Source of the DNA: Spirogloea muscicola
Taxonomy: Eukaryota > Streptophyta > Zygnematophyceae > Spirogloeales > Spirogloeaceae
NCBI GenBank assembly: GCA_009602725.1
Contig: WELB01000049.1
Location: forward strand, 261,327-325,326
Length of the DNA: 64,000 bases
Reading direction: 5' to 3'
The notes below the pieces were generated by a model. The model did not search any database and was not told where the DNA came from. It saw nothing but the letters and a program-made list of their open reading frames with translations. A program made the position numbers and the translations under genes. How positions within the stretch are numbered: the first letter of the stretch is position 1; each line of letters opens with the position of its first letter. Positions 48,661 to 64,000 of this stretch are shown piece after piece.

Positions 48661-49310
48661 GATATTGAGCACCCAGTGGCCACTTGAGTCGCTGTGTGCT
48701 ACAGCGCTTTTGTGGCCCATCCGAGCTTTTTTCTGGGCTGGCCAGTCACAATGACTGCTATCATATTGTGTAACATTGACCAGGCCCCAATTGGTACCAC
48801 ATCAAGATCCTCTTATCTCCGGATGACTACTCGTTCGGACTTAAGCGTATGCATCATAAGCGAGCAACGTGATACCTAGGTCGCTCAAGTTGGTTGGCAC
48901 GTTGAGGCACGCGATGGTGCTTCTAGTAGTTCTTAATGAGAAGTGTCAATCTTCCCGCCCAGACTGTAGTCCTTGGGATAGTGCAAAGGTGGGCAAGTAA
49001 GAGATGAGCCTATATCGCCTGCTGCTTATGGACCCGGCGTTTGCTGCTGCTACTGTTAAGGACGAGCAGATTATCGAGCCGAAGCGCGAACAAGGAAGTT
49101 TGGCGGGGATATGGGATGGGGCTGCAATGCTAAGGAAGCAACGAAGGTTTGAAGGTCCAAGCGGGTCAGAGGGTGGGTGTAGTCACCGCCCTTGCCCTCA
49201 TAGATCCTCCCTATCTCGCTAATCCACTGGCACCTTGACAATGGTTGGCCCCGTTGGATTTGGTTGGCATGTTACCTTTTTGGCCCCGTGCGGTGGAAAG
49301 ACGGGGCGTC
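48661..49310. other. Spacer with one degenerate hairpin repeat
   Basis: A diverged hairpin (CTGGGCTGGCCAGTCACA near 48735) and no supported gene. Confidence 0.4.
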
Positions 49311-50110
49311 CCGTGAAAGAACCCTTGAAGAAAGAGAGAAGGGCTCGCCCATTGAGAGAAGAGCGCGCCCATAGAGAAGAGGGGCTGGCCAAGCCAGCCC
49401 AAAAAGAATAAACAATGTCCATTGAGGATAGGGGCTGGAAAAAGCCAGCCCAGAAAAGAATGAACAGAGGACGAGAAGGGGCCAGGGGAAGTACGAAGAA
49501 CAACAAGCACAGAAAAGAAACGAAGCAGCTACGAAGCACTCAGTAACCCCTGCTAAGCAGCCTAAGGTCAGAGAGACTGGGTTCCTGGAAACGGGTCCCC
49601 TGGCCAGAGCCAGAGGCAGCAGCGAGGGCTCTGCCTGCACGCAGGTGCAGCGCGCGGGCCATAGACCTCTGCAGCGAGACAGAAGAAAGACGCCTCCAGG
49701 GGAAGAAGAAGTGGCTCTCCCAATGGGGGCAAGGGCTGTGAGAAGCCAGCCCGAAAAGAATTGACAAGGTTCGAAGGGGCCAAAGTACGAGCTAAGCAGC
49801 GACTGCGTGGCCATAGCAGAACGGGGGAGGATGGACCACTCAGTAGTTACGAGTGAGGAGCCTCACATCCGACAGACTAGCTGCCGGAAAACTATCCCCC
49901 AAAGAAAGACGCTTCCAGGGGAAGGCGGCGGTTTGCAGAGGCCAGCCCAGAGAAACGAATGAAAAGAGTTCGAAGGGGCCAGGGAAAGCCATACACACTC
50001 CTTTTCCGTCCTTAGCACTCCGACTCCTTCAGACCTTGTCAATTCTTTTGGGCTGGCCTCTCTCAGCCACCAGTTAATCTGGCCGCGCTTGCATTCATTT
50101 TCCGTGCTCT
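49310..50110. mobile_element. Nested LINE 3' tails
   Basis: Mostly minus orientation to about 49980: hairpins near 49385, 49430, 49735 and 49935, with the CTGCAGCGAGACAGAAG and GTTCCTGGAAACGGGTCC tail-frame pieces between them. Then a plus-orientation end (50000-50100, TTGGGCTGGCCTCTCTCAGCC) of the 12.1 kb subfamily. Confidence 0.6.
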
Positions 50111-50159
50111 CCTTCCCGCCATTGTGGCCTTGCCACATACCCCGTTACGTCGCCGGTGC

Positions 50160-50560
50160 TGCGGTATATAGACTTAGACTGCGCCGGTAGTGGTCGTGCG
50201 CATGCCTGGCAGTTTTTCGTAGTATGTCGTCACTTCAGATTACCGGTGGGAGGTTCGACTCTCACCCGCGTCGCTGGCGGGCCAGAGTATATGATCGTGG
50301 GCTTTGAATAAGGGCTATGAGATGACCAGACCTCCGCCGGGGGCAGCTCCCGCTCCCCCATCGCTCTGACGCCTCGCTTGCCGAGGCGCTCGATGCGAGC
50401 ATTGGTCGTACGAGCCCTTTTATTCTTCGATCGAATTTGTTCACTAGAATTTCTTCTTCAGCTGAACTTGGTCTTCGGGTAAACTTGTTCTTCCAATGAA
50501 CTTGTTCTTCCAATGAAATTGATCTTCCAATAAACTTGTTCTTCAAACTTATTGAATGTC
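50160..50560 (+). mobile_element. tRNA-like short interspersed element (SINE candidate)
   Basis: GGTAGTGGTCGTGCG (A-box-like, about 50181) and GGAGGTTCGACTCTC (B-box-like, about 50250) lie about 65 bp apart. The latter sits in an 8-bp stem, GGTGGGAG/CTCTCACC, around GTTCGA. A GC-rich body follows, then a 17-bp tandem tail (CTTGTTCTTCCAATGAA units, 50483-50554). Acceptor arms do not pair, so it is not a functional tRNA gene. A SINE is the best reading but rests on one copy. Confidence 0.4.
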
Positions 50561-51090
50561 GTGGGCTGGCCACTCATAGCAATCGCCCTCTACTGGAAGC
50601 GTCCTTCTCTTATACGCAGCCTCTGGCTTTCGTCAGGAAAATTGCTGGTCAAGTATTCGCAGCCTATCTTCTTGATGGAGGGTGGTGTGTCGCCATCATG
50701 CCTTTGCTGAGCGTATTGCTGGTCAAGTATTCGCTGCGGCCTCCGGCTTTCGTCAGGGGGATAGTTTTCCGGCAGCTAGTCTGTCCTTGCCCCCATTGGG
50801 AGAGCCACTTCTTCTTAGTCTGTCGGATATGAGGCTCCTCACTCGTAAGTACTGAGTGGTCCATCCTCCCCCGTTCTGCCATAGCCTCTGCCCCTTCGAA
50901 CCTTGTCAATTCTTTTCGGGCTGGCTTCTCACAGCCCTTGCCCCCATTGGGAGAGCCACTTCTTCTTCAGGCCCCGCAGTCGCTGCTTAGCTCGTAGTTT
51001 TGGCCCTTTCGAACCTTGTCAATTCTTTTCGGGCTGGCTTCTCACAGCCCTTGCCCCCATCGGGAGAGCCACTTCTTCTTTGCTGAGGGG
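50560..51090 (+). repeat. Nested LINE tails, plus orientation
   Basis: Pieces of the tail frame (CTCCGGCTTTCGTCAGGGGG near 50740) interrupted by hairpin-repeat fragments. Two almost identical complete tails lie in tandem (about 50885-50970 and 51000-51080), which implies recent duplication or insertion. Confidence 0.65.
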
Positions 51091-51510
51091 CTGCCTTGCT
51101 GCCCAGAAGGCCCCCACTCAACAGCCAGACTCATGAGAATGTAATAAAGAGGACTCTATTGAACATGAGCTTGCAATGAGAAAAGAATCTGCACGAATGC
51201 TAAATGGCACTTGGACAATCAACCTTTCGACAGCTTCGATGAGGATGATCACCCAAACATGACAAGGGCGGCACTCTTAGAGGAGGCCGAGTAATATCTT
51301 ACACAGTGAGAGAAGAAAGACGCTTCCAGTAAGGGCGATGGCTGTGAGAGGCCAGCCCAGAATAAAGAATGAACAGTGGCCATATGTCATTAGCATAGCC
51401 CCCAGTACTCATTGAGATATTGCCAGCTGATAACACATGGTCAGCATGACAGTGTTCCCTTTTTGGGATCAATTGATGTAAGCACATCGTTTACAAGTGG
51501 CACAGATGTC
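51091..51510. other. Downstream flank of MCM3 with one hairpin repeat
   Basis: One minus-orientation hairpin unit at about 51325-51375 (GGCTGTGAGAGGCCAGCCC). Otherwise no recognised feature. Confidence 0.45.
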
Positions 51511-56436
<4,926 letters not shown>

Positions 56437-56653
56437 GGCGGCGGCACGGCGCCGCAGCCGCCGGACTCCTGCGCCGCAGCGCCGCAGCCCACTGCTGCGC
56501 CGTGGACGTGGCCTCTGGAGATCTGAAGACGGATCACAAGGCAAGCCGGACGAGAGCGAGGCGAGGGAGAGGGAGAGCAGAGATAGAGAAGAGGATGGTA
56601 CGAAGTGGCTGAGGAAAGCTGGAGGGGGAGGGAGGTTGGGGCAGAACCTCGCC

Positions 56654-56807
56654 TTGGCGCCAAGAGGCGGCCTCCCAGGAGGCGCGGTTCGCGCCAGCTT
56701 CTTGGCGCGAAAGTCTGCGGCAGCTTCTCACCGTCAATCTTAAAGATCGACGGCTCGAGGACGGGCCTTCGCTTCAAATCGCCCGCTGTTCTCCCTTCGC
56801 GCCAAAA
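56654..56807. promoter_or_regulatory. Cluster of E2F-type binding sites upstream of MCM3
   Basis: TTGGCGCCAA (56654-56663), TTCGCGCCA (56688-56696), TTGGCGCGAAA (56702-56712) and TTCGCGCCAAAA (56796-56807). The last two contain perfect TTTSGCGC cores on one strand or the other. They lie 220-370 bp upstream of the MCM3 start codon. MCM genes are classical E2F/RB targets in plants and animals, so S-phase control is the expected function. Confidence 0.7.
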
Positions 56808-57275
56808 ATGACAGTCTCCACACCCTCCACATCGACAGTCCCAGAGCAGGCTATCTGCCGTTTGAGAAGCTCACTAGGCTCACACCTCGTCAACAGGTTT
56901 CTATTACTCAATCTTTCTTTCGATGACGGCTTACTTATGCTCGTAGCTTTCCAGGACAGGATCGCCGAACGGGCAGCAATGGCTTTTATTCGAGGGGGTA
57001 CTCTAGCAGAAGCAGATCTTGACACAGTGTTCATACAGGTCCCTGCGCTAGCTCGTCAACTGGCGCCCGCGAGGATGTTCCACCAGAAATTGGCCTGGAC
57101 GCCTGCAAAAGCTTGGCTTCCTTCTCTGCGACATCTTTGTTGTTGTCTATGGGCCTCATGCAAAGGAGTGGAATCGCTACCTGCTGAGAGGCTGTCTTCA
57201 AACGTGGACACGATGTGGCACTTGATGCAGCTCTACATGTCATCTGACATGTGCTTCGTGATATCCATCTTGTGA
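56808..57275 (+). CDS. Uncharacterised divergent reading frame beside MCM3
   Basis: ATG directly after the last E2F-like site, 155 codons if unspliced. MTVSTPSTSTVPEQAIC and LGSHLVNRFLLLNLSFDDGL look protein-like, but I recognise no family. The second half (Cys/Leu-rich, after about 57100) is doubtful and could be intron. A possible later exon at about 57616-57705 (GRQRAPKRRMDDLLR, basic) cannot be joined with confidence. The position suggests co-expression with MCM3. It may be no gene at all. Confidence 0.25.
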   Translation: MTVSTPSTSTVPEQAICRLRSSLGSHLVNRFLLLNLSFDDGLLMLVAFQDRIAERAAMAFIRGGTLAEADLDTVFIQVPALARQLAPARMFHQKLAWTPAKAWLPSLRHLCCCLWASCKGVESLPAERLSSNVDTMWHLMQLYMSSDMCFVISIL

Positions 57276-57996
57276 TTGATTACCAAGATGCTGGAACATT
57301 GCCTTCTGTCACATATGTCACGTATGACCGAGGATCTCACAAGAGTACTGGCTCTTTTCACAGTTGTCTTCTGTGCATCAATACCTTCTGCTTGTTAACG
57401 TGGTCAATCGTTATGGCTACGTTATGGCTATGTCCTATTTGTACTATACTCAACAGCTACCTGCAGAGAAGATACGTTGAGAAGCATTGACATGAGCAGG
57501 CATAAGTGTGTGCAGCTTGGTGCCGGTCTCCTGCCGGCTGCAGCCGGCCACGGTACCAATGCAGCAGCATGCAGCCACGAAAGCGTGTGAACGACCTCAG
57601 TCCCTCACCAGCATGGCCTCTGACAGCTCGATCAAGGCACAGAACGTGGCGTCTAGTGCACAAGGACGCCAGAGGGCACCAAAAAGAAGAATGGATGATT
57701 TGTTGAGAAGCACAGGACCTTGGCCAGTGCATGTCGTCAATTGCAACTACTGGGAGGTATACACTTGGGTGGCGTCTGCAGTCTATGCGTCAAGTATCCA
57801 CGGAAAAACTGCTGGGTGCCAATGCTTTGCACGCTTCCTAAGTAACATGCCAAATAGCATCAGCTGACCCGCCACCGCATCACACAACCCTGCCCTGTGC
57901 AAGAACGTCCAGATGCAGTCCCGTAGACTCGCCGGACCACTCATTGCAGCTAAAAGGTCATTTGCCCCTACTATCACAATGACGCGCAAGCTCCCA
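57276..57996. other. Spacer between the unknown plus frame and Hsp110
   Basis: No firm feature. Holds the Hsp110 3' UTR and possibly further exons of the divergent frame. Confidence 0.35.
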
Positions 57997-60900
57997 TCAC
58001 GGTTCCATTGTGTCGTCTTTTCCATCCAAAGGAGCATCGGCCTTGCGATTCAGCAAGTCTGTGTCCATAGCATCCTCAGCTGCTGCTGTGGCCGGCTGCG
58101 GCTGCGGCGGAGGAGGAGATGAACCGCTTGTGTCGCCAGCAGCAGAAGCATCCTCAGGGCCATTCTTAGTCTTGGCATTTGCAGGGGGGGGGGGCGGCGG
58201 TGAGGACTTCACAACCGGCTTCGGCCGCGACATGATTGGCTTGCAAAAGCTGCAACCCACCATATTGTTTGTAACAGCGTCAACAATCACACAACATGCT
58301 CAGATATGCTGTCTAGTAACTACGAAAAGACAAATAACCGATGACCAACATTACGTCATCTTCTGCACCTTGAGTCAAGATGTACATCAATAAGCAAGCC
58401 CTGCAGCTCCGTCCAACTCGGCCTGCAATTGACATAAGCAATAAGCAAAGAGGGCGTTGAAGTGCCTACCGATCGAGCGTCTCCAACTTCTTTCTCATAT
58501 CCTCTGCTAGGACAGCTGGGGTTGCCGTTTTTGGCAGCCCAGACTGCTGCTGCAGCTTGTCCTTAAGCCACTCCTCGGCTTTGTTGCACTCATCCAACAC
58601 CTGCAACATTGAGCGAGGGCAAACAATAGTGAGTAAGTGCAGCTACGATAGCATGGTGAGTCCAAGTAAAGATCAACAGACGACAAAGTAGCTAGAATTT
58701 AATTGACACACTGAGCTGACAAGGAAATGGCCCCTCCAATGAAGGACCAGCAGGTGTCTTGAGCTGCCCGCTAACAAGTAAAGGTGACATCACAGCTGTT
58801 GCTCCGAATAATAGCATCTTGACAGCTCTTTCATTGTTGAGAGCTCTCCCTAAAACCAGAATAGTTGCCTGACTGAGGCTGCTCTTCTCTCACCTTCTGC
58901 TTCTCGCCAGGGTCAATGTGGTCATATTTTGCATCCGATGATGTTGCTGCCTCCCGGAAGCTGTTAATTGAGTGAGTCAGCTGCTCCACCGCTGGCCCCC
59001 TCAACTCCTCCTCCAGTCTGCGCTGCTCAATAGGATCGCCCAACTGCCGCCACACATGCCACAAAGAGCCTCTCAATACACAAAGAGAAGAATGTGGAGT
59101 CTTATGTACAAGAAAGAAGCAAAACTGCTATTACAGATCTGATCACAAAATACACTCAGAAATATACACAAGCTGACAAATTGCGCTTGACATGCACTGC
59201 ATGCTCTGGCAAGACACTATTTGATATAGAAAGAAGTGCCTCATTCCCATACTATGACCTGCAGCTGCAGCAAATTCTGGGGTCCAACTTTAACAATCAC
59301 CAGTGTCCGCGAAGGGACAATTCTGGGCAGCATTATAGCAGAACTTATCCTGCTTACCTTCATGAGATATATAAAGCATACTATGACCTGCAGCAGCAGC
59401 AAATACTGGGGCCAACTTGAACAATGGCCAATGTCTACAAAGGGACACTTTTGAGCAGCATCATAGCAGCACGTATCCTGCTTACCTTTTTGAGATCTGC
59501 AAGCCGAGCAATGTACACGCTCTTCTTCTCATCCTCACCATCTTCATATAACCAGTCTTCTGTCTCCTGGAGCTTCGATGTCAGGGTCTCCTTCTCAGCA
59601 TCCGTAACATAGTCTTGGAGCTTGTCATAGAGCTGCCAAGACATTGTGAAGCCCCACATGCATCACTCAGTTGCAGCACCAAAAGAGATGATAGCAGGGC
59701 ATAAGGCGTAACAAGCAAATGTTGCAGATTTGCCAAGGCTGTATTGGACACTTAAGCAGATGCCTCTAAGAAATAAGTGTGTGCCTCTGCACATATTGTA
59801 CTGAGACATGCACAGCATTCCAGAAAACAAATCATGTCATTCAACAAGCCCACAGAGATACATGATTATGAACATGCCTTGTTCCTCATGTCGTACACGT
59901 AGGCCTCAACAGCATTCTTCCTGTCCTTGGTCTCCTCCATCACGCGGTCCTGCAATGCCATCTCCAGCTCTTTCTCTACAGCATTCTGGAGCTCAGCAGG
60001 CGTGTACCCTCCCATGACCTCTGCCGACACAGGCACATCCGCCCTCCGGACCTTCTTCTTCTTTGCAGCCTCCAGCTGACAGGTAGATCAGGCCATTTGA
60101 AATCAGCGTGTGAAATTGATTTGTTTCTGGGATCTTGTGGTTGCAATGAAGGCCTTGATCATGGTAATTATGATCCAGTTCTTACGATATCCATAATGGG
60201 CTCGGCAATCATAGGTCTGCTTAGCTGCCTCCTGCCTTCAAATACCGTAATAGTCAGAGAAAGGCCATGGCAGCTGTTACGAGCCAAAATGCACCATACT
60301 CACTTTGGCAGTCGTCGGCTCGTTGCCCTGGTCCATTGGCGTGACGCCATTCTCCGAGGGCGCAGCCGGCTGGGTGGCTTGTGCTGTGTCACTCTCAACT
60401 GCAGCTGCCTCCTCCCTTAGCCCATCCGCTATCACAGACTCGTCCTTGCTGTCCATGTCCATTGGCGCAACATCCTTCGATGCAGCAGACTCCTCCTCTT
60501 CAATAAGCTGCACACAATGCCAGTGTGCTCATTGGACTGCTTAACAACTTCAATTTCTTACATCTTCAGGCATGTATCGCAACGAGCTGGCTACGTAATG
60601 TTGCTCAGCACGCTTCATGACTACCAAAGAAGACTGCTAGTTAGTTGGTGGTTGTGACATACAAGCCAATGTGGAGAATAGCCAAAACAGCAAGTGGTGA
60701 CTTGCTGTTGCTGACTTGACCCACAGTAGTGGGAGGCGCACACTGACAGACTCAAGCTTCAAATAGCCCGGCCCGGCAATGAGTATGAGGGTCGTACCGT
60801 TGCAGACTCCACAACAAGGATGCCATGGAGATTCAGCTTGACTTTGACCTTCAGCTTGGGCCTGACGTCTGGCTTGCTGGGCTGGAATGGCCCTACCTGT

Positions 60901-62820
60901 ATGCACGTAAGCTCTGATACTGTAAGTGACTGATTCTAAAACAGAGTCTCTGTTTGAGTATGAACTACACCAATCTGCTCTTCAATATCCCAGTGCTTGA
61001 CTTGGTACACTCACCGTGAATGTGCCAATCTTTGTTGGTGCTCCTTCGGGGAGCTCGGAGGGTTCTGCATACAAGGCCTCAATGGTGAACTGCTCAGACC
61101 TAATGAAAGTCAGCAGCTTCGAACTAGGGATGCTGTTGCCGCGCGGGAAGACCACCTCCGTGGACACAGGCTCCTTGTTGCCCGCCTCAGCACTGGGCGA
61201 TTTCCAGGACAGCGCAATGGAAAATGGGAATACATCTTGCACCTGGAGTTGAGCGTACAATCAGGCCCTGTGATTCATGATGCTATCTTTGATTTGCTCG
61301 CAAACAACACTCGTCTTAAAAGACATTGTCAAGAGTGCATCTCAAGGGCCAATGATAAAACCCCTCCCCTCTCATCCCCTCAAACCTAAACCGACGCCCT
61401 ACTACAAACAGCCTGTGCAGTCAGATTGTTGTCATTTGATACAGCCTGCCTACATTTGGCTTGCATGAGAATCCATAGCAGACTGAGAGTGCGCATGCCT
61501 ATGCATGCCATGCACTAAACTCAACTTACGGGCATGACTATGAATTGGGGAGATTTGTGTGACAATCAGCTGGATGCAGCGAGTGCAATATGCATACAAA
61601 ACAAAAGGGGTTGCTTCTGACGTCCAAAGTGGTGTAGTAAGGGGGCACACCTCAAAGTCCCGGACTTTGAAGGTCGGGCTGAGCATAGCGCACTGCAGGG
61701 CGCAGCCGCGAGCGACAGCTTCGCTGGAGTTCATGGTGCGGCTGGGTTCGCGCTGGAAGATCTCAGCCAGGGCCTTCATGATTGCAGGAACGCGAGAGCC
61801 GGAGCCCACGACCTCAACAGCAAAGAGCTTGTCCGGGGTGATGCCCGCGTCATGCAGGGCCCGCAGGCAAGGCTCCCGCACGCGAGCCATGAGCGGCTGC
61901 GAGAGCTCCAGGAACACATCCCGCGTCATGTGGCCCTTGACGTCCTTCTCGTCCATGAGGCACTCGATGTTGAGCGGCGCCTCCGGGTTGGCCGACAGCA
62001 TCTTCTTCATCTTCTCGCATGCGGCCCGCAGCCGAAGGCTGGCGCGCGGGTTGCTGCGCACGTCCATCTGGTACTCGTCCCGGAAGCGGTCGGCAAAGTG
62101 GGTGAAGAGCACCTCGTCGAAGTTGCGGCCGCCCAGGTTGCGGTCGAACGCGTGCGCCAGGACCTTGAGCTGGCCCTTCTTGAACGACGCGACGCAGACC
62201 TGCATGACGGAGTGGCCGACGTCGACGAAGGCGACCTGGATGGGGTCCGCCTCGGGCAGATCGGTCTTGTAGATGCCGTAGGCCAGCGCGGCGGCGGTGG
62301 TGTCGTGCATGAGGCGCAGCGGGTGGAGGCCGGCGATCTCGGCGGCCTCCAGGTACGCGCGGCGCTGCGCGTCCGTCAGGTAGATGGGCACGCCGATGAC
62401 GCAGTCCACGACCTTGGTGCCCAGGTTGCGCTCCCCGATGGCCTTGAGCTGCGAGAGCACCATGCCCAGCAGCGCCGTCGGCGTGAACGTCCGGCGCTCG
62501 CCCATGTACTGCACCTGCACCAGCGCCTCGCCGCCGGGGCCCTCGACGACGGCGAAGGGCAGCTGTGCCAGGTCGCGCTGCACGTCGGCGTCGGCGAAGC
62601 GCATGCCCAGCAGGCGCTTGATCTGCGAGACGGTGTTGCGGGGGTTCATCATCGCCGCGCCGGCGGCGGAGACGCCCAGCAGCCGCTGACGCTCCCCGAA
62701 CGACACCATGTTCGGCGTCTCGCGCTTGCTCTCGTCGTTGAGCACCACGTCGATGCCGCGCTGCCGCGCCACCGCCACGATCCCGCTCTCGTTCCCCACA
62801 TCGATCCCCACCACGCTCAT
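57997..62820 (-). CDS. Hsp110-type chaperone (plant HSP70-14/15 class)
   Basis: Nine minus-strand exons in phase: 62820-61651, 61242-61015, 60896-60798, 60507-60304, 60075-59878, 59632-59486, 59043-58894, 58600-58470 and 58249-57997, for 859 residues, the family's usual length. Nucleotide-binding part: MSVVGIDVGNESGIVAVARQ, DESKRETPNMVSFG, VDCVIGVPIYLTDAQRRAYL, RLMHDTTAAALAYGIYKTDL, HAFDRNLGGRNFDEVLFTHF, EVVGSGSRVPAIMKAL. Then VQDVFPFSIALSW, a long acidic loop (LIEEEE...), ALQDRVMEETKDRKNAVEAY, QETEDWLYEDGEDEKKSVYI and the tail KPIMSRPKPVV...AMDTD. Hsp110 proteins act as nucleotide-exchange factors and holdases for cytosolic Hsp70. There is no signal peptide and no HDEL, so a cytosolic form. 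The intron after 59878 has a GC donor. A minor ORF segment at about 60560-60620 lies in an intron. Confidence 0.93.
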
Positions 62821-63640
62821 CCTGCCCCGCCCTCTCGCCTCCCCCCCGCCGCCGCCGCCGCCGCCGACTCTCGCGGCGCCGAGGTCGCCGCGAATCGCGC
62901 CGCGCGCGCCGCCGCGAGCGCGGGCGCTGGATCTGGCACTGGCGATCTCGCGGGGGAACGGGGGCTGGCTGCAAATCCGCAACCCCCTTTTCCCTCGCCC
63001 CCCCCTCAGAACCCCGGCACAGGGGGGGTCACTACAGGAATCTGCCAATGTGCGGACTTCCGACGCAGATTCACCACGCCTGAGGAGATAGTTTCTCGGC
63101 GTCACCAGTCTCCGGCTGCACAAGATCCGAGGATCCGCGGTATTGGCCTTTCCAAGAGGCCAACAATACCGTACATTTGGAGACTTATCAGACCCGCGGT
63201 CGCGGGCTGGCTTGCACGGGCTTCTGGAAGCTGCCGGACGCTGATACGACTTAACGGGACGGAACGGCGAAGCCGTGGGATTTACTAGTGCGACGGAATG
63301 GGGGCGAGGGGGGCACCTTGCATGGCCCGCCCCACCCTCGCCGTAGCGCTTGGCCCCAGGGTCGTGCATGCCCGAGCGAGCGGTCGCGGGTCCTCTACTC
63401 CCGTCTGCTCGACGTTGGCCCGACGTGGCGGCCCAGCGTGTCGGGACCCGGGCCGAGCACTGCGGCTGAGGCCGCCGTGCATGGCGGCCTGTGTGGCCTA
63501 CGCTGTTGGCTTCTCGTTGACCAGCCCGACGTCACGGCCCTGCCATTTCCAAGTCGCAGTACTTCCGCCCATCCTCTACGCTTCATTCACTAGCCACTTT
63601 GTCACGGCGCCGGGCCGTCCTCTGAGTCAAGAGCTCAATT
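62821..63640. other. 5' flank of the Hsp110 gene
   Basis: GC-rich, with a CCG run at 62847-62870 just upstream of the start codon. Plus-strand frames here are compositional and lack family signatures. One TTCTGGAA (63222-63229) resembles half of a heat-shock element but stands alone. Beyond 63300 the sequence is generic GC-rich flank. Confidence 0.45.
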
Positions 63641-64000
63641 GGGTTACTTGAGCCCATTCGCTGTAGTCTCTTGCATAGCTCTGTGGCCTTTGACAGCCCT
63701 CGCCCCTTTGGAAGAGCACTTGAGTTGGGCTTGCCTCTCACAGCCATCGCCTTCTTTTGAAAGACCTGTTCCACTTTCACAGCCGTCCATTGACACAAGC
63801 AACCAAATCTCCTTCAAGACTGTGAGACTTTTCAGACTCTTGAAGACTCGCCTCCTTGACCACCACCTCCCAAATAGTTGGGTTCATTTTTTCGTGGGCT
63901 GGCTTTACACAGCCCTCGCTCCATTTGAAAGAGCTGCTTCTCTTCGCTTCTCTCTTCTGTAGGTGATGTACGTCTTCAAATGTGCTTGCCCTTGTACTTG
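63641..64000 (+). repeat. Divergent LINE 3' hairpin tails at the window edge
   Basis: At least three eroded hairpin units: TTTGACAGCCCTCGCCCC, GGGCTTGCCTCTCACAGCC and GTGGGCTGGCTTTACACAGCC. They have GGAAGAGC/GAAAGAGCTG flanks. The final GTGCTTGCCCTTGTACTTG is the segment also seen at 11897, 12271 and 40866. Confidence 0.55.

Noticed and set aside
50160-50275. A functional tRNA gene
   Set aside because: A/B-box-like motifs are present, but no acceptor stem or anticodon arm can be drawn.
50483-50554. CRISPR-like array
   Set aside because: Units of 17 bp are directly adjacent without spacers, in a eukaryotic context. It is a simple tandem tail.
60555-60620. Extra Hsp110 exon (MKRAEQHYVASSLRYMPED)
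   Set aside because: Flanking exons already join in phase to give the family sequence ESAT-LIEEEE, so this is most likely intron.
63222-63229. Heat-shock element for the Hsp110 gene
   Set aside because: A lone TTCnnGAA about 400 bp from the start codon. At least three alternating units would be expected.
61852-63288. 478-codon plus-strand frame opposite Hsp110
   Set aside because: It is a shadow of the GC-rich first Hsp110 exon, whose minus-strand reading is fully conserved.

Overview
The window reads as nuclear DNA of a green alga or another member of the green plant lineage. This is inferred from gene content, not from a database search. The genes are GC-rich and cut by many short introns. 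Several are plant-type: a UPL3/KAKTUS-like HECT ligase, a DAR GTPase 3-like organellar ribosome GTPase, a plant-type Hsp110 and a plant Topors-like RING protein. A short run of plant-type CCCTAAA-like repeats is also present. There are two long or suspicious N stretches (22346-23091 and single Ns at 12577, 26131, 39037, 45812 and 54254), so this is a draft assembly.

Layout. Plus strand: TMEM135-like membrane protein (342-2896, 5' end outside the window). Minus: Topors-like RING E3 (6831-3636). Plus, head-to-head with it: SLC35F5-like transporter (7515-10455). Then repeats, followed by plus-strand NSE4 kleisin of the SMC5/6 complex (12528-14784). Minus: BMS1 ribosome-assembly GTPase (15369-22219, first exon lost in the gap). 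Plus, head-to-head across the gap: DAR GTPase 3-like (23174/23207-25028). Plus: D-2-hydroxyacid dehydrogenase of the hydroxypyruvate reductase type (about 26225-27924). Minus: a 2190-residue UPL3-like HECT ubiquitin ligase in 18 exons (38607-28500). Then about 6 kb (39.4-45.6 kb) of nested 3' ends of non-LTR retrotransposons (LINEs) with a restriction-like endonuclease. Plus: a RING-finger/coiled-coil gene (about 45.8-48.3 kb). More LINE 3' ends and a tRNA-like short element (48.5-51.4 kb). Minus: MCM3 helicase subunit (56436-51511, 13 exons) with an E2F-site cluster upstream. Minus: Hsp110/HSP70-14-type chaperone (62820-57997, 9 exons). The right end carries more LINE-type 3' tails.

For most genes I placed exons by hand, using family conservation, GT/GC-AG borders and matching intron phases. 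Several whole genes (SLC35F5-like, NSE4, UPL3, MCM3, Hsp110) assemble in frame from first to last codon.

The genes do not form one pathway. Recurrent themes are ubiquitin transfer (three E3-type genes), ribosome assembly (BMS1 and DAR GTPase 3 back to back) and chromosome replication or maintenance (NSE4, MCM3). The most interesting unexplained features are: a hairpin-bearing 3' tail shared by many LINE copies in this window; frequent GC-AG introns; a duplicated exon/5' splice junction in BMS1; and the E2F cluster between MCM3 and an uncharacterised divergent reading frame.
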